Shown piece after piece: positions 22,458-32,014 of a stretch of 64,000 nt of DNA (positions are counted from its first letter, which is position 1; every line of letters begins with the position of its first letter). The stretch is from the NCBI GenBank assembly GCA_022820925.1, contig JAJEEO010000008.1, forward strand, positions 246,815 to 310,814, written 5' to 3'. A program made the position numbers and the translations under genes. Source of the stretch: Acidimicrobiia bacterium. Lineage in GTDB: Bacteria > Actinomycetota > Acidimicrobiia > Acidimicrobiales > Poriferisodalaceae. The notes under the pieces were generated by a model that did not search any database, was not told the DNA's origin, and saw nothing but the letters and a program-made list of their open reading frames with translations.

Positions 22458-22885
22458 TCGTGGCCTGCTCCGACGTCAAGGCCAAGCCCGACCTAGCGGC
22501 ACGTCGCCGCGACGTTGCCTGAGACCTCCTCGGCGTGTCGGAGCACCGCCAAGCGATGCCGGATCTTGCGTTGCTGTTCTCGATCGTCCATCAGGACTTC
22601 CTCTCACGAGAAACCCCGACTGTCAACAACCTCCGTCAGTTTCAGATCTAGCGCCCACTCCTTCGTGCGCCAAACCGACATCAAACGGTGCGCGATAGTG
22701 ACATCTGCTGCTGCGCCAAACCGACATCACGTGGTGCGCGAAAACGGCATCCAGACCTGCGTCGAACCGGCATGAGCGCTTCCGCAATCGTCGCAGCGTG
22801 ATGCCTGCAAATGTTGACATGCATCACCTGCAAACATTCACATAGGTGGAGTCTGCAAGGCTGAGTTCGCTACAGTCAGGCTGCA
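22458..22885. other. Intergenic region of 428 bases: broken ORF and repeat array
   Basis: Between the HicB-like ORF and the ATPase gene. The first part has a GTG-started frame (22460) that stops at TGA 22520 and stays open to 22651; no family recognised. The second part holds the 23-bp tandem repeats. A TTGACA element at 22814-22819 could be the -35 box of the ATPase promoter, though no convincing -10 was seen. Confidence 0.5.
22666..22780. repeat. Five imperfect 23-bp tandem repeats
   Basis: Units start at 22666, 22689, 22712, 22735 and 22758. Each opens TGCG and has a core like CCAAACCGACATC (units 1 and 3 share TGCGCCAAACCGACATCA exactly; units 4 and 5 have GCGAAAACGGCATC and GTCGAACCGGCATG). 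Units 1 and 3, and 2 and 4, are most alike, so a 46-bp super-period is also visible. The array ends about 105 bases before the ATPase ATG. The spacing recalls iterons or a multi-site operator. Confidence 0.7.
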
Positions 22886-24199
22886 ATGGACGCGACGGCA
22901 GACACAGTTGCCTACCTGCCGCGCGTCGTCGATGTACTGCTGGCCGAACGGCTGAGGATCATGCCGATGGCCGTCATTGACGGACCGCGCGCGTGCGGCA
23001 AAACTACGACAGCCAGCCGGCTGGCACAGCGCATCCTGCCGCTTGATCGCGACAGCGCCGCCCGGGAGCACGCCGCCCACGGCACGCTGCCGTTAGACGA
23101 TGGGCCGTTTCCGACACTGCTCGATGAGTGGCAGCTCGCCGAGCCGCTGTGGAACCAGCTAAGACGCATCAGCGACCGCCTCGGTCGACCAGGACTCTTC
23201 CTTCTGACGGGGTCGGCCCAGCCAGCCGATGACATCACCCGTCATTCCGGCGCCGGCCGGGTCGCTCGGCTGCGGATGCGCACGCTGTCGCTGTTCGAGT
23301 CGGGTGACTCGCCCGGCTCGGTCAGCCTCGCAGGCCTGTTCGACGGCGAGGCATGCGCCGCATGGCCCAGCGACTCGCCGGCCACGGCAGACCAGACCTA
23401 CGACGGTGATGCTGCAGCACAGCTGCGCTCCGTCGTCGATGTGCTCTGTCGTGGCGGTTGGCCCGCATGTGCAGCGATGAGTCCGTCCGATGCCCAGCTG
23501 TATCTGACGGACTACCTGGAAGAAATCTGCCGGGTAGACATCAGGCAGCTTGCCGGCCGCAGACACGACCCCACCAACGTGCGCCGCACGATTGCCTCGC
23601 TGGCACGTCACAGCGGCTCAGCGCCGACAATGAAGACGCTTGCTGCAGACATCGCGGGGCGGCAGCCGCTCGCTCACGCAACGCTGCAGAGCTACCTGTC
23701 CACGCTCGAAGCCATCCACATCAGCGAAGACCAGCCGCACTGGTCACCCCATCTGGCGTCGCGCGCCCGCCTGCGCCAGGCAGCGAAACGGCATCTGGCT
23801 GACCCGGCGCTCGCCGTCAACGCATTGAGCGCGAACGCGCAACGACTCCTCGACGACCGTGCGCTGCTCGGCCACCTGTTCGAATCGTTGGCAGTCCGCG
23901 ACCTGCGCATCTACGCCCATGCGCTCGGTGGCAGCGTGTACCACTACTCCGACAGCAACGAACTCGAAGCAGACGCAATCGTCGAACTGCGCGACGGCCG
24001 CTGGATCGCTGTCGAGGTCAAGCTCGGCGAGCCAGGTTCCATCGACGAAGCCGCTACATCGCTGAACAGGCTCTGTGACCACATAGACACCGACCGGATG
24101 GGTCCGCCCGCCAAGTTGCTCGTCATCACGGCCACCGGGTACGCCTATGAGCGCAGCGACGGCGTGGCGGTCGCGCCCCTCACGCTCCTCGGCCCGTGA
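22886..24199 (+). CDS. ATPase of the AAA_14 / DUF4143 family
   Basis: 437 residues. The Walker A motif is DGPRACGKTT near residue 33, with Walker B-like PTLLDEWQ near 75 and sensor-like LLTGSAQP. The C-terminal half has LLGHLFESLAVRDLRIYA, HYSDSNELEADAIVEL and WIAVEVKLG, the E-x(n)-D-x(n)-E-x-K pattern of the DUF4143 nuclease-like domain. The family is widespread, scattered by horizontal transfer and of unclear function; toxin-like or mobile roles have been suggested. A tandem repeat array lies directly upstream. Confidence 0.88.
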   Translation: MDATADTVAYLPRVVDVLLAERLRIMPMAVIDGPRACGKTTTASRLAQRILPLDRDSAAREHAAHGTLPLDDGPFPTLLDEWQLAEPLWNQLRRISDRLGRPGLFLLTGSAQPADDITRHSGAGRVARLRMRTLSLFESGDSPGSVSLAGLFDGEACAAWPSDSPATADQTYDGDAAAQLRSVVDVLCRGGWPACAAMSPSDAQLYLTDYLEEICRVDIRQLAGRRHDPTNVRRTIASLARHSGSAPTMKTLAADIAGRQPLAHATLQSYLSTLEAIHISEDQPHWSPHLASRARLRQAAKRHLADPALAVNALSANAQRLLDDRALLGHLFESLAVRDLRIYAHALGGSVYHYSDSNELEADAIVELRDGRWIAVEVKLGEPGSIDEAATSLNRLCDHIDTDRMGPPAKLLVITATGYAYERSDGVAVAPLTLLGP

Positions 24200-24242
24200 C
24201 CGCACGACACACCACCCGCTCCGCCTCCGAACCCTGCCATCG

Positions 24243-24629
24243 CTATTGGATTGCGCCGAGTGCCTCTGCGAGCTTGACTGAGCCGTACAGGATTGCTCCT
24301 ACTGGCGCGTAAACGTGCTTCGTCCAACGGCGCAACGACTCGACGGCGTTCATTGCGTTGATCCATCCGGTTGGCAAGGCCTCGCGATCTGCTGATCCTC
24401 TCGTCGAAGGGCCGTAGAACACGGTCTCGGGATTCAGTCCAAGGAACCCGCCATGGTCGTGGACGGGACTGGTTTGCAATGACCCGACATGGAACCTTCG
24501 GCTCATGGCGCGGCCGTCCTCGAACTCCCATCGGGATGGATCGCGACGGCGGGCGTTCACTGCCCATGCAACGGCAATGTGCAGCAACATTCCCGCCACT
24601 ACCAGCAGCACGACATGGGTCGGCCTCAT
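24243..24629 (-). CDS. Hypothetical protein with N-terminal membrane segment
   Basis: 128 residues, no family recognised. Residues 5-24 (THVVLLVVAGMLLHIAVAWAV) are a single hydrophobic helix, followed by a basic, soluble tail containing FYGPSTRGSADREALPTGW. ATG 24629 overlaps the stop codon of the quinone oxidoreductase as ATGA, so the two are probably co-translated; that overlap is the main reason to believe it. Confidence 0.6.
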   Translation of the reverse strand: MRPTHVVLLVVAGMLLHIAVAWAVNARRRDPSRWEFEDGRAMSRRFHVGSLQTSPVHDHGGFLGLNPETVFYGPSTRGSADREALPTGWINAMNAVESLRRWTKHVYAPVGAILYGSVKLAEALGAIQ

Positions 24630-25609
24630 GCGATGTCCAGCAGGATCTTGCCGACGTTCGCGTTGGTGGCCATGTATTCGTGCGCCTCGGCGATGTCGTC
24701 GAGTGCGAAGCGCGAGTCGATGACCGGTCGCAGCGAACCGTCGTCGAAGCGCGGTAGCAGTTCGGCGCAGAAGCGCTGGTTAGCGTCGATCTTCTGCTCG
24801 ATGGGCCGCGATCGCAGCACGGTACCGATCAGCGCCGCTCGCTTCGGCAGCAATGCGCCGAGCGGGAACGTCGCCGTCGGCTCGCCCATGACACCGACTT
24901 GGATGATGCGCCCCTGGACGCGCACTGAGGCGATGTTGCGGGCCAGGTAGTCGCCGCCGATCACGTCGAGCACCACGTCGACGCCTTGGCGGCCCGTCCA
25001 TTCCTTGATCGCATCAGCAAAGTCGGTCTCGGTGTAGTCAATGACGAGGTCGGCGCCGAGATCAGTGCAGGCCGTCACCTTCGACGTCGAGCAGGTGACG
25101 GCGATACGGGCGCCGATGGCCTTGACGATCTGAATCGCGGCGGTGCCCACGCCCGAGGCGCCGGCATGCACCAGCGCAGTGCCGCCCGAGGTCAGCCCGC
25201 CCTGGGTCACGAGCGCATCGTGGGCGGTCATGAACACCTCCGGGATGGCTGCGGCATCGAGCAGCGCCACCAAAGCGGGGATGCGCTGCAGCATGCGCTC
25301 GTGGGTAACGACCTGCTCGGCCTTCGCCCCGCCCGACACGATGCCCATCACCTCGTCGCCCACCGACCAGCCCGTGACTCGCTCGCCGAGCGCTGCGATG
25401 GTGCCTGCGAATTCGAGACCAGGGATCTCGAACTCGGGCTTGGGGCCCGGCGCGGGGTACAGGCCCATCCGCTGGAGCAGGTCGGCCCGATTCATCGCCG
25501 AGCACGCCACATTCACCAGCACTTCTTCGGGCCCAGGCGCCGGGTCGGGCACTTCCCGTACCCGGAGCACGTCGACGCCGCCGTATTCGGGTATCACCAC
25601 TGCACGCAT
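24626..25609 (-). CDS. NAD(P)H:quinone oxidoreductase, zinc-independent MDR (PIG3-like)
   Basis: 327 residues. The medium-chain reductase fold starts MRAVVIPEYGG. NRADLLQRMGLYPAPG is the PIG3/TP53I3 signature, and the cofactor motif is HAGASGVGTAAIQ. Zinc-binding cysteines are absent, as in the quinone reductase branch. I placed the start at ATG 25609; the frame extends 16 codons upstream, but that stretch is not typical of the family. Couples to the downstream membrane protein gene by an ATGA overlap. Confidence 0.88.
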   Translation of the reverse strand: MRAVVIPEYGGVDVLRVREVPDPAPGPEEVLVNVACSAMNRADLLQRMGLYPAPGPKPEFEIPGLEFAGTIAALGERVTGWSVGDEVMGIVSGGAKAEQVVTHERMLQRIPALVALLDAAAIPEVFMTAHDALVTQGGLTSGGTALVHAGASGVGTAAIQIVKAIGARIAVTCSTSKVTACTDLGADLVIDYTETDFADAIKEWTGRQGVDVVLDVIGGDYLARNIASVRVQGRIIQVGVMGEPTATFPLGALLPKRAALIGTVLRSRPIEQKIDANQRFCAELLPRFDDGSLRPVIDSRFALDDIAEAHEYMATNANVGKILLDIA

Positions 25610-25683
25610 GGGCGGCGACGGTACTTCGGAACCGCTGGGCGGCGCACAGTGGCGCAAATCCTCGCGGCCACACCCCTTGCTCT

Positions 25684-25731
25684 CCGCTCTTGTTCGCTTC
25701 GCTCACGGGCCGCTCGGGCCACGGCTTCGCC
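25684..25731. repeat. 48-bp interspersed repeat, copy 2
   Basis: Exact copy of 19445-19492, in the same orientation. It lies between the divergent quinone oxidoreductase and tyrosine phosphatase genes, 35 bases before the phosphatase start. Confidence 0.8.
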
Positions 25732-25765
25732 GCCCAGCGGCTCAGCCTCCGTACCCTGCGAGCCC

Positions 25766-26557
25766 GTGCGTCGAGATGCCGTGGTAGCGCTGGAGGGCGC
25801 GAACAACTGCCGTGACATCGGCGGCTATCCCGCAGGGGGCGGGCGTCATGTGCGGATGGGAGCGCTGTTTCGCTCCGATCGCCTGAGCGCACTGTCCCTC
25901 GACGATCTCGAAGAACTGGGCAGCCGCGGCATCCGCACGGTGGTCGATTTCCGTGCCGGACCCGAGATCGAGCGCGACCGCTCGCGGCTGTGGCCCGGCG
26001 TGACGTCGCACATCTCGCTGCCGGTGGGTGACACCGTCGACGGCGACATCAGCATGGTGGACCAGATCTTCGAGGGTCGGCTGCGGTCGGTCAGTGAAGA
26101 CGACATGGCCGGGCTGTACCTGCAGATGATCGGCTCCTACGGCGAGCGGTTCGCTCAGCTCGTGGCCATTGCCGCCGACGTCGACCATCTGCCGATGCTG
26201 TTCCACTGCACGGCCGGCAAGGACCGCAGCGGCATCGCGTCGGCGCTCCTGCTGGAAGCGCTCGGCGTCGCTCGCGAGACCGTGCTGGACGACTACTGCC
26301 TCACCAACGAGCTGCGATCCCACCAGCGCATGGCTGAGCTGGCACCGGAGTTCGCCAAAATCAACATCGACATCGACGACGTGCGCGCCATCCTCAGCGC
26401 GCCGCGTGGGGTGATGTCAGCAGTGCTGGCGGAGATCGATGACCGCTTCGGGCGACTGTCCAACGGCAGCGCGGCGGCGGGCGTCGAGGGGTACCTCCTC
26501 GCTCACGGACTCAACCCAGCGTCGCTGGAGATGCTGCGGGCGAACCTGCTGATCTGA
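25766..26557 (+). CDS. Tyrosine-protein phosphatase (Tyr_phosphatase_3 family)
   Basis: 263 residues. GANNCRDIGGYP at the start, GALFRSDRLSALSLDDLEEL, VVDFRAGPEIERD and the P-loop HCTAGKDRSG (Cys and Arg for catalysis) match the bacterial/mycobacterial PtpB-like family, whose members can dephosphorylate phosphotyrosine and phosphoinositides. GTG 25766 was chosen; GTG 25781 is an alternative that keeps the conserved GANN. The 48-bp repeat lies just upstream. Confidence 0.88.
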   Translation: MRRDAVVALEGANNCRDIGGYPAGGGRHVRMGALFRSDRLSALSLDDLEELGSRGIRTVVDFRAGPEIERDRSRLWPGVTSHISLPVGDTVDGDISMVDQIFEGRLRSVSEDDMAGLYLQMIGSYGERFAQLVAIAADVDHLPMLFHCTAGKDRSGIASALLLEALGVARETVLDDYCLTNELRSHQRMAELAPEFAKINIDIDDVRAILSAPRGVMSAVLAEIDDRFGRLSNGSAAAGVEGYLLAHGLNPASLEMLRANLLI

Positions 26558-26579
26558 GGGCGCTGCCGACGAGCGTCTC

Positions 26580-29500
26580 CTACCGGTCGGTGCGGTACAG
26601 GTAGCGGATGTCCCAGTAGCCGTACAGCGTGGGCGTGGTGTTGCCGAACACGTTGCGCACGGCGCCCAGTCGTTCGCCGAGCGTCGTGTAGATCAACGGC
26701 ACGTTCGCTGCGGCGATGGCCTGCGCCTCGCGATAGAGCCCGACTCGCTTGTCGCGGTCGAGTTCCTGGCTGGCCTCGATATAGAGCCGGTCGATCTCGG
26801 CTTCCCAGTCGGTCGCGGGTTCGTCTTGGAACGGATGCCACAGGTGCAACGACTGGGAGCTGTGCCACAGACCGATGCCGCTGTAGGGATCGGGCCCGCC
26901 GGTGAAGCCGATGACCATGGCTTCCCAGTCGTAGGTGGTGGTGAGCTGCGACACCAGGTCTCTGAATTCGATTGCCTCGTAGGTCACGTCGAGACCCGCC
27001 TCGGCCATCCCGTCCCGGATGATCTCCGTGGCTGCCTGGCGCACGGCGTTGCCCGTATTGGTCACCAGCGTGAACGAGATCGGGTTGCCCAAGTCGTCCT
27101 CGCGGATGCCGTCACCGTCGGTGTCGATCCACCCCAGGTCGTCCAGGAGATCGTTCGCTCTGTCGATGTCGTACGGGTAGCGACGCACATCGGGGTTGTG
27201 GAAATCGCCGGCGGCCGGGCTCACCGACGACCACTGCTCGTAGCCCAGGCCGTGCTGGATGCCGTCGATCATGGCCGCCTTGTCGAGCGTGTGGGCCACC
27301 GCCTGACGGAAGTTGACGTTGCCGAACCAGTGCAGCTTGATCGGGTCGACGAACGGCTCGCCTGCGTCGTTCGAGCCCGGATTCTGGTTGAAGGTCAGGA
27401 ATGTGGTGCCGAAACCGGGACCCCGGCGGTGCAGGGCGAAGTTCTCCTCTTCCTGCAGGGGCTCCAGCAGCGCATATTCCTCACCCAGCACGCCGTGGAA
27501 GTCCGCGGTGCCATCGCGGAACAGCGCCAGCTCGGACTCCAGGTCCGACACCACGATGTGCACCACCTGGTCCAAGTACGGGAGCTGCTGGCCGTCGGCG
27601 TCCGTTTTCCAGTAGTGCGGGTTGCGCTCGAAGACGACCCGCTCCTCGGGCGTGTACTCGCCGATGGTGAACGGGCCGGTGCCGACGATCTCGGACGGGT
27701 CGGTGTCGATGTTCCAGAACTCGGCGAACGTGCCCGCTTCGATGGGCCTCTCGAAGATGTGCTTGGGGTAGATGGACGTGCCCATCGAACGCAGGAACGG
27801 CGCGAACGGCTGGGGCAGCACGAACTCGACCGTGTGGTCGTCGAGCGCCGCCACCGTCATCTTCGACGTTTCCCACTCTCCGTCATCGTTGAGATAGCGG
27901 AACTCGAAGGTGGCGCGGCTCGATGCGTTGAAGTCGTCGTTGTAGATGACCTGGTTGAACGTGAAGTCCACGTCGTGTGCTGTGAAGGGCGTGCCGTCGT
28001 TCCACCGCACATCGTCACGCAAGTGGAACACCCAACGCAGCCCGTCATCAGAGCTCTCCCACGACTCGGCGAGCATCGGTTCGATCGTGTCGTCCAGCCA
28101 CGATGTCTCGGTGAGGCCCTCGAACAGGTAGCCCAAGACATTCGACGAGCCGGCGTCGTTGGACAGCGCCAAGTTGAAGGTCAGCGGCTCGGAGATCGTC
28201 GCCAGCGTGAGCGCGCCGCCATGGGTGCCGATCTCGTAGGAGAAGTCGGCGGCATTGCGGCGCAGCTCGTCCACGATCCCCTGGGTCGCCAGGTCTTGTT
28301 CGGACGGGCAGAAGGACAGCCCGAGGCTGTCGAGATCGTCGGCCAAGAACTCGGCGTAGCGCCAGTCGGCGGGGATGCAGCCGCTGAGCGTGTTGGTATC
28401 GCCGAGCATGATCTGTTCGAGATCGGCCAGCGCCGCGAGACCTGCAGGGATGGGGCCGCTGAGCTGGTTGCCCTGGAGCCACAGTCGCCTGAGGCTGCTG
28501 AGATTGCCGAACTCGTCGGGGATGGCCCCGGTGAGCTGGTTGCCGTCGAGGTAGAGCCGTCGCAGCTTGGCGAGGTTGCCGAGTTCGGCCGGAATCTCGC
28601 CGGTCAGCTCGTTGCCTCGCAGCCACACCTCGGTCAGCTCCACGAGATTGCCGAGCCCGGCAGGCAGTTCGCCGCTGAGCTGGTTGTCGTCGAGGTCGAG
28701 CCGGGCGAGGTTCACCAGGTTGCCCAGTTCGTCGGGGATCGGTCCGGTGAGCTCGTTGTGCCACAGGTTGAGCCGCGTCAGCGAGCTGAGGTTGCCGAGT
28801 TCGGGCGGGATGTCACCGCTCAGCTCGTTGTACCGGAGGAAGAGGATCCGCAGGTTCGCGAGGTCGCCGAGCTCGGCGGGAATGGGACCGTCGAGCTCGT
28901 TGAAGCTGAGCGAGATGCGCTCGAGGCTGGCCAGGCCGCCGAGTTCGGGCGGGATGTGGCCGGTCAGGGCATTCCTGCTCAGGTCGAGGTTGACCAGCCG
29001 GTCCAAGTCTGCGAGCTCGGCGGGGATCTTCCCGGACAGCTGGTTGTCGTGCACGACGAGTTGCTCGAGCCTCGCCAACCGGGCCATGCCCGCAGGCAGC
29101 TTGCCGGTGAGCGAATTCCGGCTGAGATCGAGGCTTCTGAGCTGGCCCAGCTTGCCGATACTGCTGGGGATCGACCCGCTCAGCAGGTTGTTCGCCATGC
29201 GCAGGTCGCGCAGCTTGGCGAGGCGTGTGATGGTGACGGGGATGTCGCCGGACAGGCGGTTGTTGCTCAGGTCGAGTTCGGTGAGCTGGGTGAGGTTGGC
29301 GACCGCTGTCTTCAGCGGGCCAGACAGCTCGTTGTCATTCAGCCGCAGTTCGCGAAGCTCGGTCAGGCCCCACAACGCATAGGGGATCTGCCCGTAGAGG
29401 ACGTTGTCGCTGAGGTCGAGTTGCTTCAGCTTCGTGAGCGCGCCCACCGCACCCGGGATCCGGCCGGTCAGCAGGTTGCGGTTGAGACGCAGTTCGGCCA

Positions 29501-30752
29501 GGCGTGTTGCGTCCGCGAGCGCAGCGGGAATGGTGCCCGAGAGCTGGTTGTCGCCCAAGTTCAGCACCTGGAGCTGAACGAGCTCGCCGATCCGACTCGG
29601 AATATCGCCGGTAAGCCGGTTGCGCTCCAGCCGGAGCTCCTTGAGCCTGGTGAGCTTGCCCACTTCGGCGGGAAGCTCGTCAGTCAGCTGGTTGGCTTCC
29701 AGCCGCAGGTAGCGCAGTTCGTCCAGGTTGCCCAACTCGGGCGGCAGCGCTCCGCTGAGGCCGTTGTGACCGAGACGCAGATGCCTGAGTTCGGCGAGCC
29801 GTCCGATCTCGGCAGGGATCTCCCCGGACAGCCGGTTCTCGCTGACGACCAGATACTCGAGTTTGCCGAGGTCGCCCATCTCGGCGGGGATCGGCCCGGT
29901 GAGCTGGTTGGCACGCAGGTCGAGCGTGACGAGCCGCGACAGATTGCCCATCTCGGCGGGCAGCTCGCCGGCCAGCGAATTGTCGCTGGCGTCGAGCCAG
30001 GTCAAGCTGGCGAGGTCGCCGATCTCGGCGGGGATCTCACCCGAGAAGCTGTTGCGGCTGACATCGAGCCACTCCAAGTTGCCGAGCTGGCCGATCTCGA
30101 CGGGGATCTCGCCCCAGAACAAGTTGTCGCTGATCACCAGGTGCGAGAGTTGGGACATCTCCCCCAGTTCGGACGGCAGCGGGCCCGACATGCGGTTGCC
30201 TCGCATGTCGAGGACGCGCAGGTTGTCGAGTTCCCACAGCTCGGCGGGATTCCTGCCCCACAGGGCGTTGTGCTTGACGTCGAGCAGCGTCAGGTTGGTG
30301 AGTTCGCCGATCTCGGCAGGGATCTGGCGGTAGAGCCGGTTGTTCTGCAGGTCGAGCTCCCGGAGGCTGGTGAGCTTGCCGATGGCCCGGGGAATCTCGC
30401 CATGGATGCCGTTGTCTCCCAAGTCGAGGCGTTGCAGGTGCGTGAGCTGGCCGATCGCCTCGGGAAGCTCCCCTGACAGCCCGTTGGACGGCAGTTCGAG
30501 CCGCACCACCCGCCCGTCGCTGTCGGTGGTGACGCCGTGCCACCGGCTGAGCGGCGCCCCGGAGCCCCAAAGGTCGTTGCGGCTCCAACTGTCCCCTCCG
30601 GTCGCAGCGAACAGCTCCTCAAGTGCTGCACGGTCCGACCGCGCGTCGTTGTGCTCGCTAGCGGCAGCTGGGACCGCCAGCTGCAGCGCCAGCACAGCGA
30701 CCAGCGAGATAACTGCGGCCTTGGCTGACGTGGCGCGACGGGCTCGGGTCAT
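26580..30752 (-). CDS. Secreted 30-LRR protein fused to an SBP_bac_5 solute-binding domain
   Basis: 1390 residues. A signal peptide (residues 1-32, ending VPAAAS) precedes a plant-type LRR N-cap (residues ~40-80, with RAALEELFAATGGDSW and WHGVTTDSDG). Then come about 30 leucine-rich repeats at a strict 24-residue period (~81-820), consensus LxxLxxLdLxxNxLsGxIPxEiG. From ~840 to the end it is a family-5 extracellular solute-binding domain, as in oligopeptide/dipeptide ABC systems (YLFEGLTE, MLAESWE, WVFHLRDDVRWNDGTPFTAHDV, GTGPFTI). No permease or ATPase gene is adjacent. Likely an extracytoplasmic binding or adhesion protein; the LRR ligand is unknown. Confidence 0.85.
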   Translation of the reverse strand: MTRARRATSAKAAVISLVAVLALQLAVPAAASEHNDARSDRAALEELFAATGGDSWSRNDLWGSGAPLSRWHGVTTDSDGRVVRLELPSNGLSGELPEAIGQLTHLQRLDLGDNGIHGEIPRAIGKLTSLRELDLQNNRLYRQIPAEIGELTNLTLLDVKHNALWGRNPAELWELDNLRVLDMRGNRMSGPLPSELGEMSQLSHLVISDNLFWGEIPVEIGQLGNLEWLDVSRNSFSGEIPAEIGDLASLTWLDASDNSLAGELPAEMGNLSRLVTLDLRANQLTGPIPAEMGDLGKLEYLVVSENRLSGEIPAEIGRLAELRHLRLGHNGLSGALPPELGNLDELRYLRLEANQLTDELPAEVGKLTRLKELRLERNRLTGDIPSRIGELVQLQVLNLGDNQLSGTIPAALADATRLAELRLNRNLLTGRIPGAVGALTKLKQLDLSDNVLYGQIPYALWGLTELRELRLNDNELSGPLKTAVANLTQLTELDLSNNRLSGDIPVTITRLAKLRDLRMANNLLSGSIPSSIGKLGQLRSLDLSRNSLTGKLPAGMARLARLEQLVVHDNQLSGKIPAELADLDRLVNLDLSRNALTGHIPPELGGLASLERISLSFNELDGPIPAELGDLANLRILFLRYNELSGDIPPELGNLSSLTRLNLWHNELTGPIPDELGNLVNLARLDLDDNQLSGELPAGLGNLVELTEVWLRGNELTGEIPAELGNLAKLRRLYLDGNQLTGAIPDEFGNLSSLRRLWLQGNQLSGPIPAGLAALADLEQIMLGDTNTLSGCIPADWRYAEFLADDLDSLGLSFCPSEQDLATQGIVDELRRNAADFSYEIGTHGGALTLATISEPLTFNLALSNDAGSSNVLGYLFEGLTETSWLDDTIEPMLAESWESSDDGLRWVFHLRDDVRWNDGTPFTAHDVDFTFNQVIYNDDFNASSRATFEFRYLNDDGEWETSKMTVAALDDHTVEFVLPQPFAPFLRSMGTSIYPKHIFERPIEAGTFAEFWNIDTDPSEIVGTGPFTIGEYTPEERVVFERNPHYWKTDADGQQLPYLDQVVHIVVSDLESELALFRDGTADFHGVLGEEYALLEPLQEEENFALHRRGPGFGTTFLTFNQNPGSNDAGEPFVDPIKLHWFGNVNFRQAVAHTLDKAAMIDGIQHGLGYEQWSSVSPAAGDFHNPDVRRYPYDIDRANDLLDDLGWIDTDGDGIREDDLGNPISFTLVTNTGNAVRQAATEIIRDGMAEAGLDVTYEAIEFRDLVSQLTTTYDWEAMVIGFTGGPDPYSGIGLWHSSQSLHLWHPFQDEPATDWEAEIDRLYIEASQELDRDKRVGLYREAQAIAAANVPLIYTTLGERLGAVRNVFGNTTPTLYGYWDIRYLYRTDR

Positions 30753-30871
30753 GGGTGTGTCCTCGCGTCAGGAAAATGTGGGCGGGCCGACGGTCGGGCA
30801 GAGTACAACTCGGCCTCGCCGACCCAGCGGAGCCTCCCTGCTGCGGGGTTCGACCTCCTAGGGTCTCGGCG

Positions 30872-31984
30872 ATGGATTACCGCTGGCCCCAGGAGCTGAC
30901 TGATCTGGCCGACGAAGCAGCCGGGTGGGTGCGCGAGGCGACCTCCGACTTGTTCACGATCGACGACAGCTGGCTGGTGGGCTATTCCGAGGAGTTCACG
31001 CTGCGGCTGGGCGAGCGCGGCTGGATCGGGATGTGCTGGCCCGTCGAGGCCGGAGGCGACGGGCGGCCCGAAGTCGAGCGGTTCGTGGTGACCGAGCAGC
31101 TGCTGCTCGGGGGTGCTCCGATGGCCAGCTCGTTCTTCCCGGATCGCCAGATCGGGCCGGTGCTGCTCGCCTACGGCACGCCCGAACAGCAGGCCCGGTT
31201 CCTGCCCGAGATGCGCGCCGGGCGATCCCGCTGGTGCATCGGCATGTCGGAGCCCGACGCAGGCTCGGACGTGGCCGCGATCGGCACGACGGCGGTGCGA
31301 GACGGCGACCGCTTCATCGTGAACGGCCAGAAGATCTGGACGAGCGGGGCCGCCACGGCGAACTGGTGCTACCTGATCTGCCGCACCGATCCCGAGGCCC
31401 CGCCGCACAAGGGCATGAGCGAGCTGGTCGTGTCGATGGACACCCCGGGCATCGAGGTGCGGCCGATCCGCGACGCCTCGGGCGACGCCCACTTCAACGA
31501 GGTGTACTTCGACGAGGTGGCCGTGCCGGTCGAGCACCTGGTGGGCGAGCTCAACAACAGCTTCTCCCAGACCATGCGCCAGCTCGAGCACGAGCGGGGC
31601 GGCATCGACCGGCTGGCGTCCAACCAGCGCCTCTATCTCGACATGAAGGACCGGGCCGACACCTCGGACCCGCTGGTGCGCCAGCGGATGGCCCGCATCG
31701 AGACCGGCTACCGGATCGGCCGCGACATGGTGCTGCGCAACGTGCTGCGCCAGACAACCTTCCCCCAGTACTCGGCGGTGACCAAGACGTGGTGCACCGA
31801 GTTCGAGCAGGAGGTCTCCCGCTTCGCGGGCGACGTGGCGGGCGCCGAGACGATGCTGGCCAACCGGGTGTCGCGCAACGTGGTCTATGCGCCCGCCTAC
31901 ACGATCATGGGCGGCACCACGCAGATCCTGCGCAACATCATCGGCGAGCGGATCCTGCGGCTGCCCCGCGAACCTCGCGGCTGA
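30872..31984 (+). CDS. Acyl-CoA dehydrogenase
   Basis: 370 residues. GMSEPDAGSDVAAI and FIVNGQKIWTSGAATANW are the FAD-binding signatures of the family, and YTIMGGTTQILRNIIGERIL ends the C-terminal helical domain. The catalytic Glu position could not be fixed by eye. It oxidises an acyl-CoA to the enoyl-CoA; chain length is unknown. ATG 30872 starts the conserved region; it is divergent from the LRR gene and the 119-base gap must hold both promoters. Confidence 0.92.
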   Translation: MDYRWPQELTDLADEAAGWVREATSDLFTIDDSWLVGYSEEFTLRLGERGWIGMCWPVEAGGDGRPEVERFVVTEQLLLGGAPMASSFFPDRQIGPVLLAYGTPEQQARFLPEMRAGRSRWCIGMSEPDAGSDVAAIGTTAVRDGDRFIVNGQKIWTSGAATANWCYLICRTDPEAPPHKGMSELVVSMDTPGIEVRPIRDASGDAHFNEVYFDEVAVPVEHLVGELNNSFSQTMRQLEHERGGIDRLASNQRLYLDMKDRADTSDPLVRQRMARIETGYRIGRDMVLRNVLRQTTFPQYSAVTKTWCTEFEQEVSRFAGDVAGAETMLANRVSRNVVYAPAYTIMGGTTQILRNIIGERILRLPREPRG

Positions 31985-32014
31985 CGGCGCAGGCCCTGGG
32001 AGCCAGCGCTGCGG

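Noticed and set aside
22460..22651. Frame interrupted by TGA at 22520 as a second selenoprotein
   Set aside because: No redox motif near the TGA, no recognisable family on either side and only 20 codons before it, so a Sec reading is not supported.
22666..22780. A CRISPR array
   Set aside because: The units are contiguous 23-bp imperfect repeats with no unique spacers and no cas genes in the window.
26826..30476. A 1216-codon open frame on the plus strand through the LRR gene
   Set aside because: It is antisense to the LRR repeats and repeats with the same 72-base period; it has no domain sense. The minus-strand frame has a signal peptide and recognisable folds.
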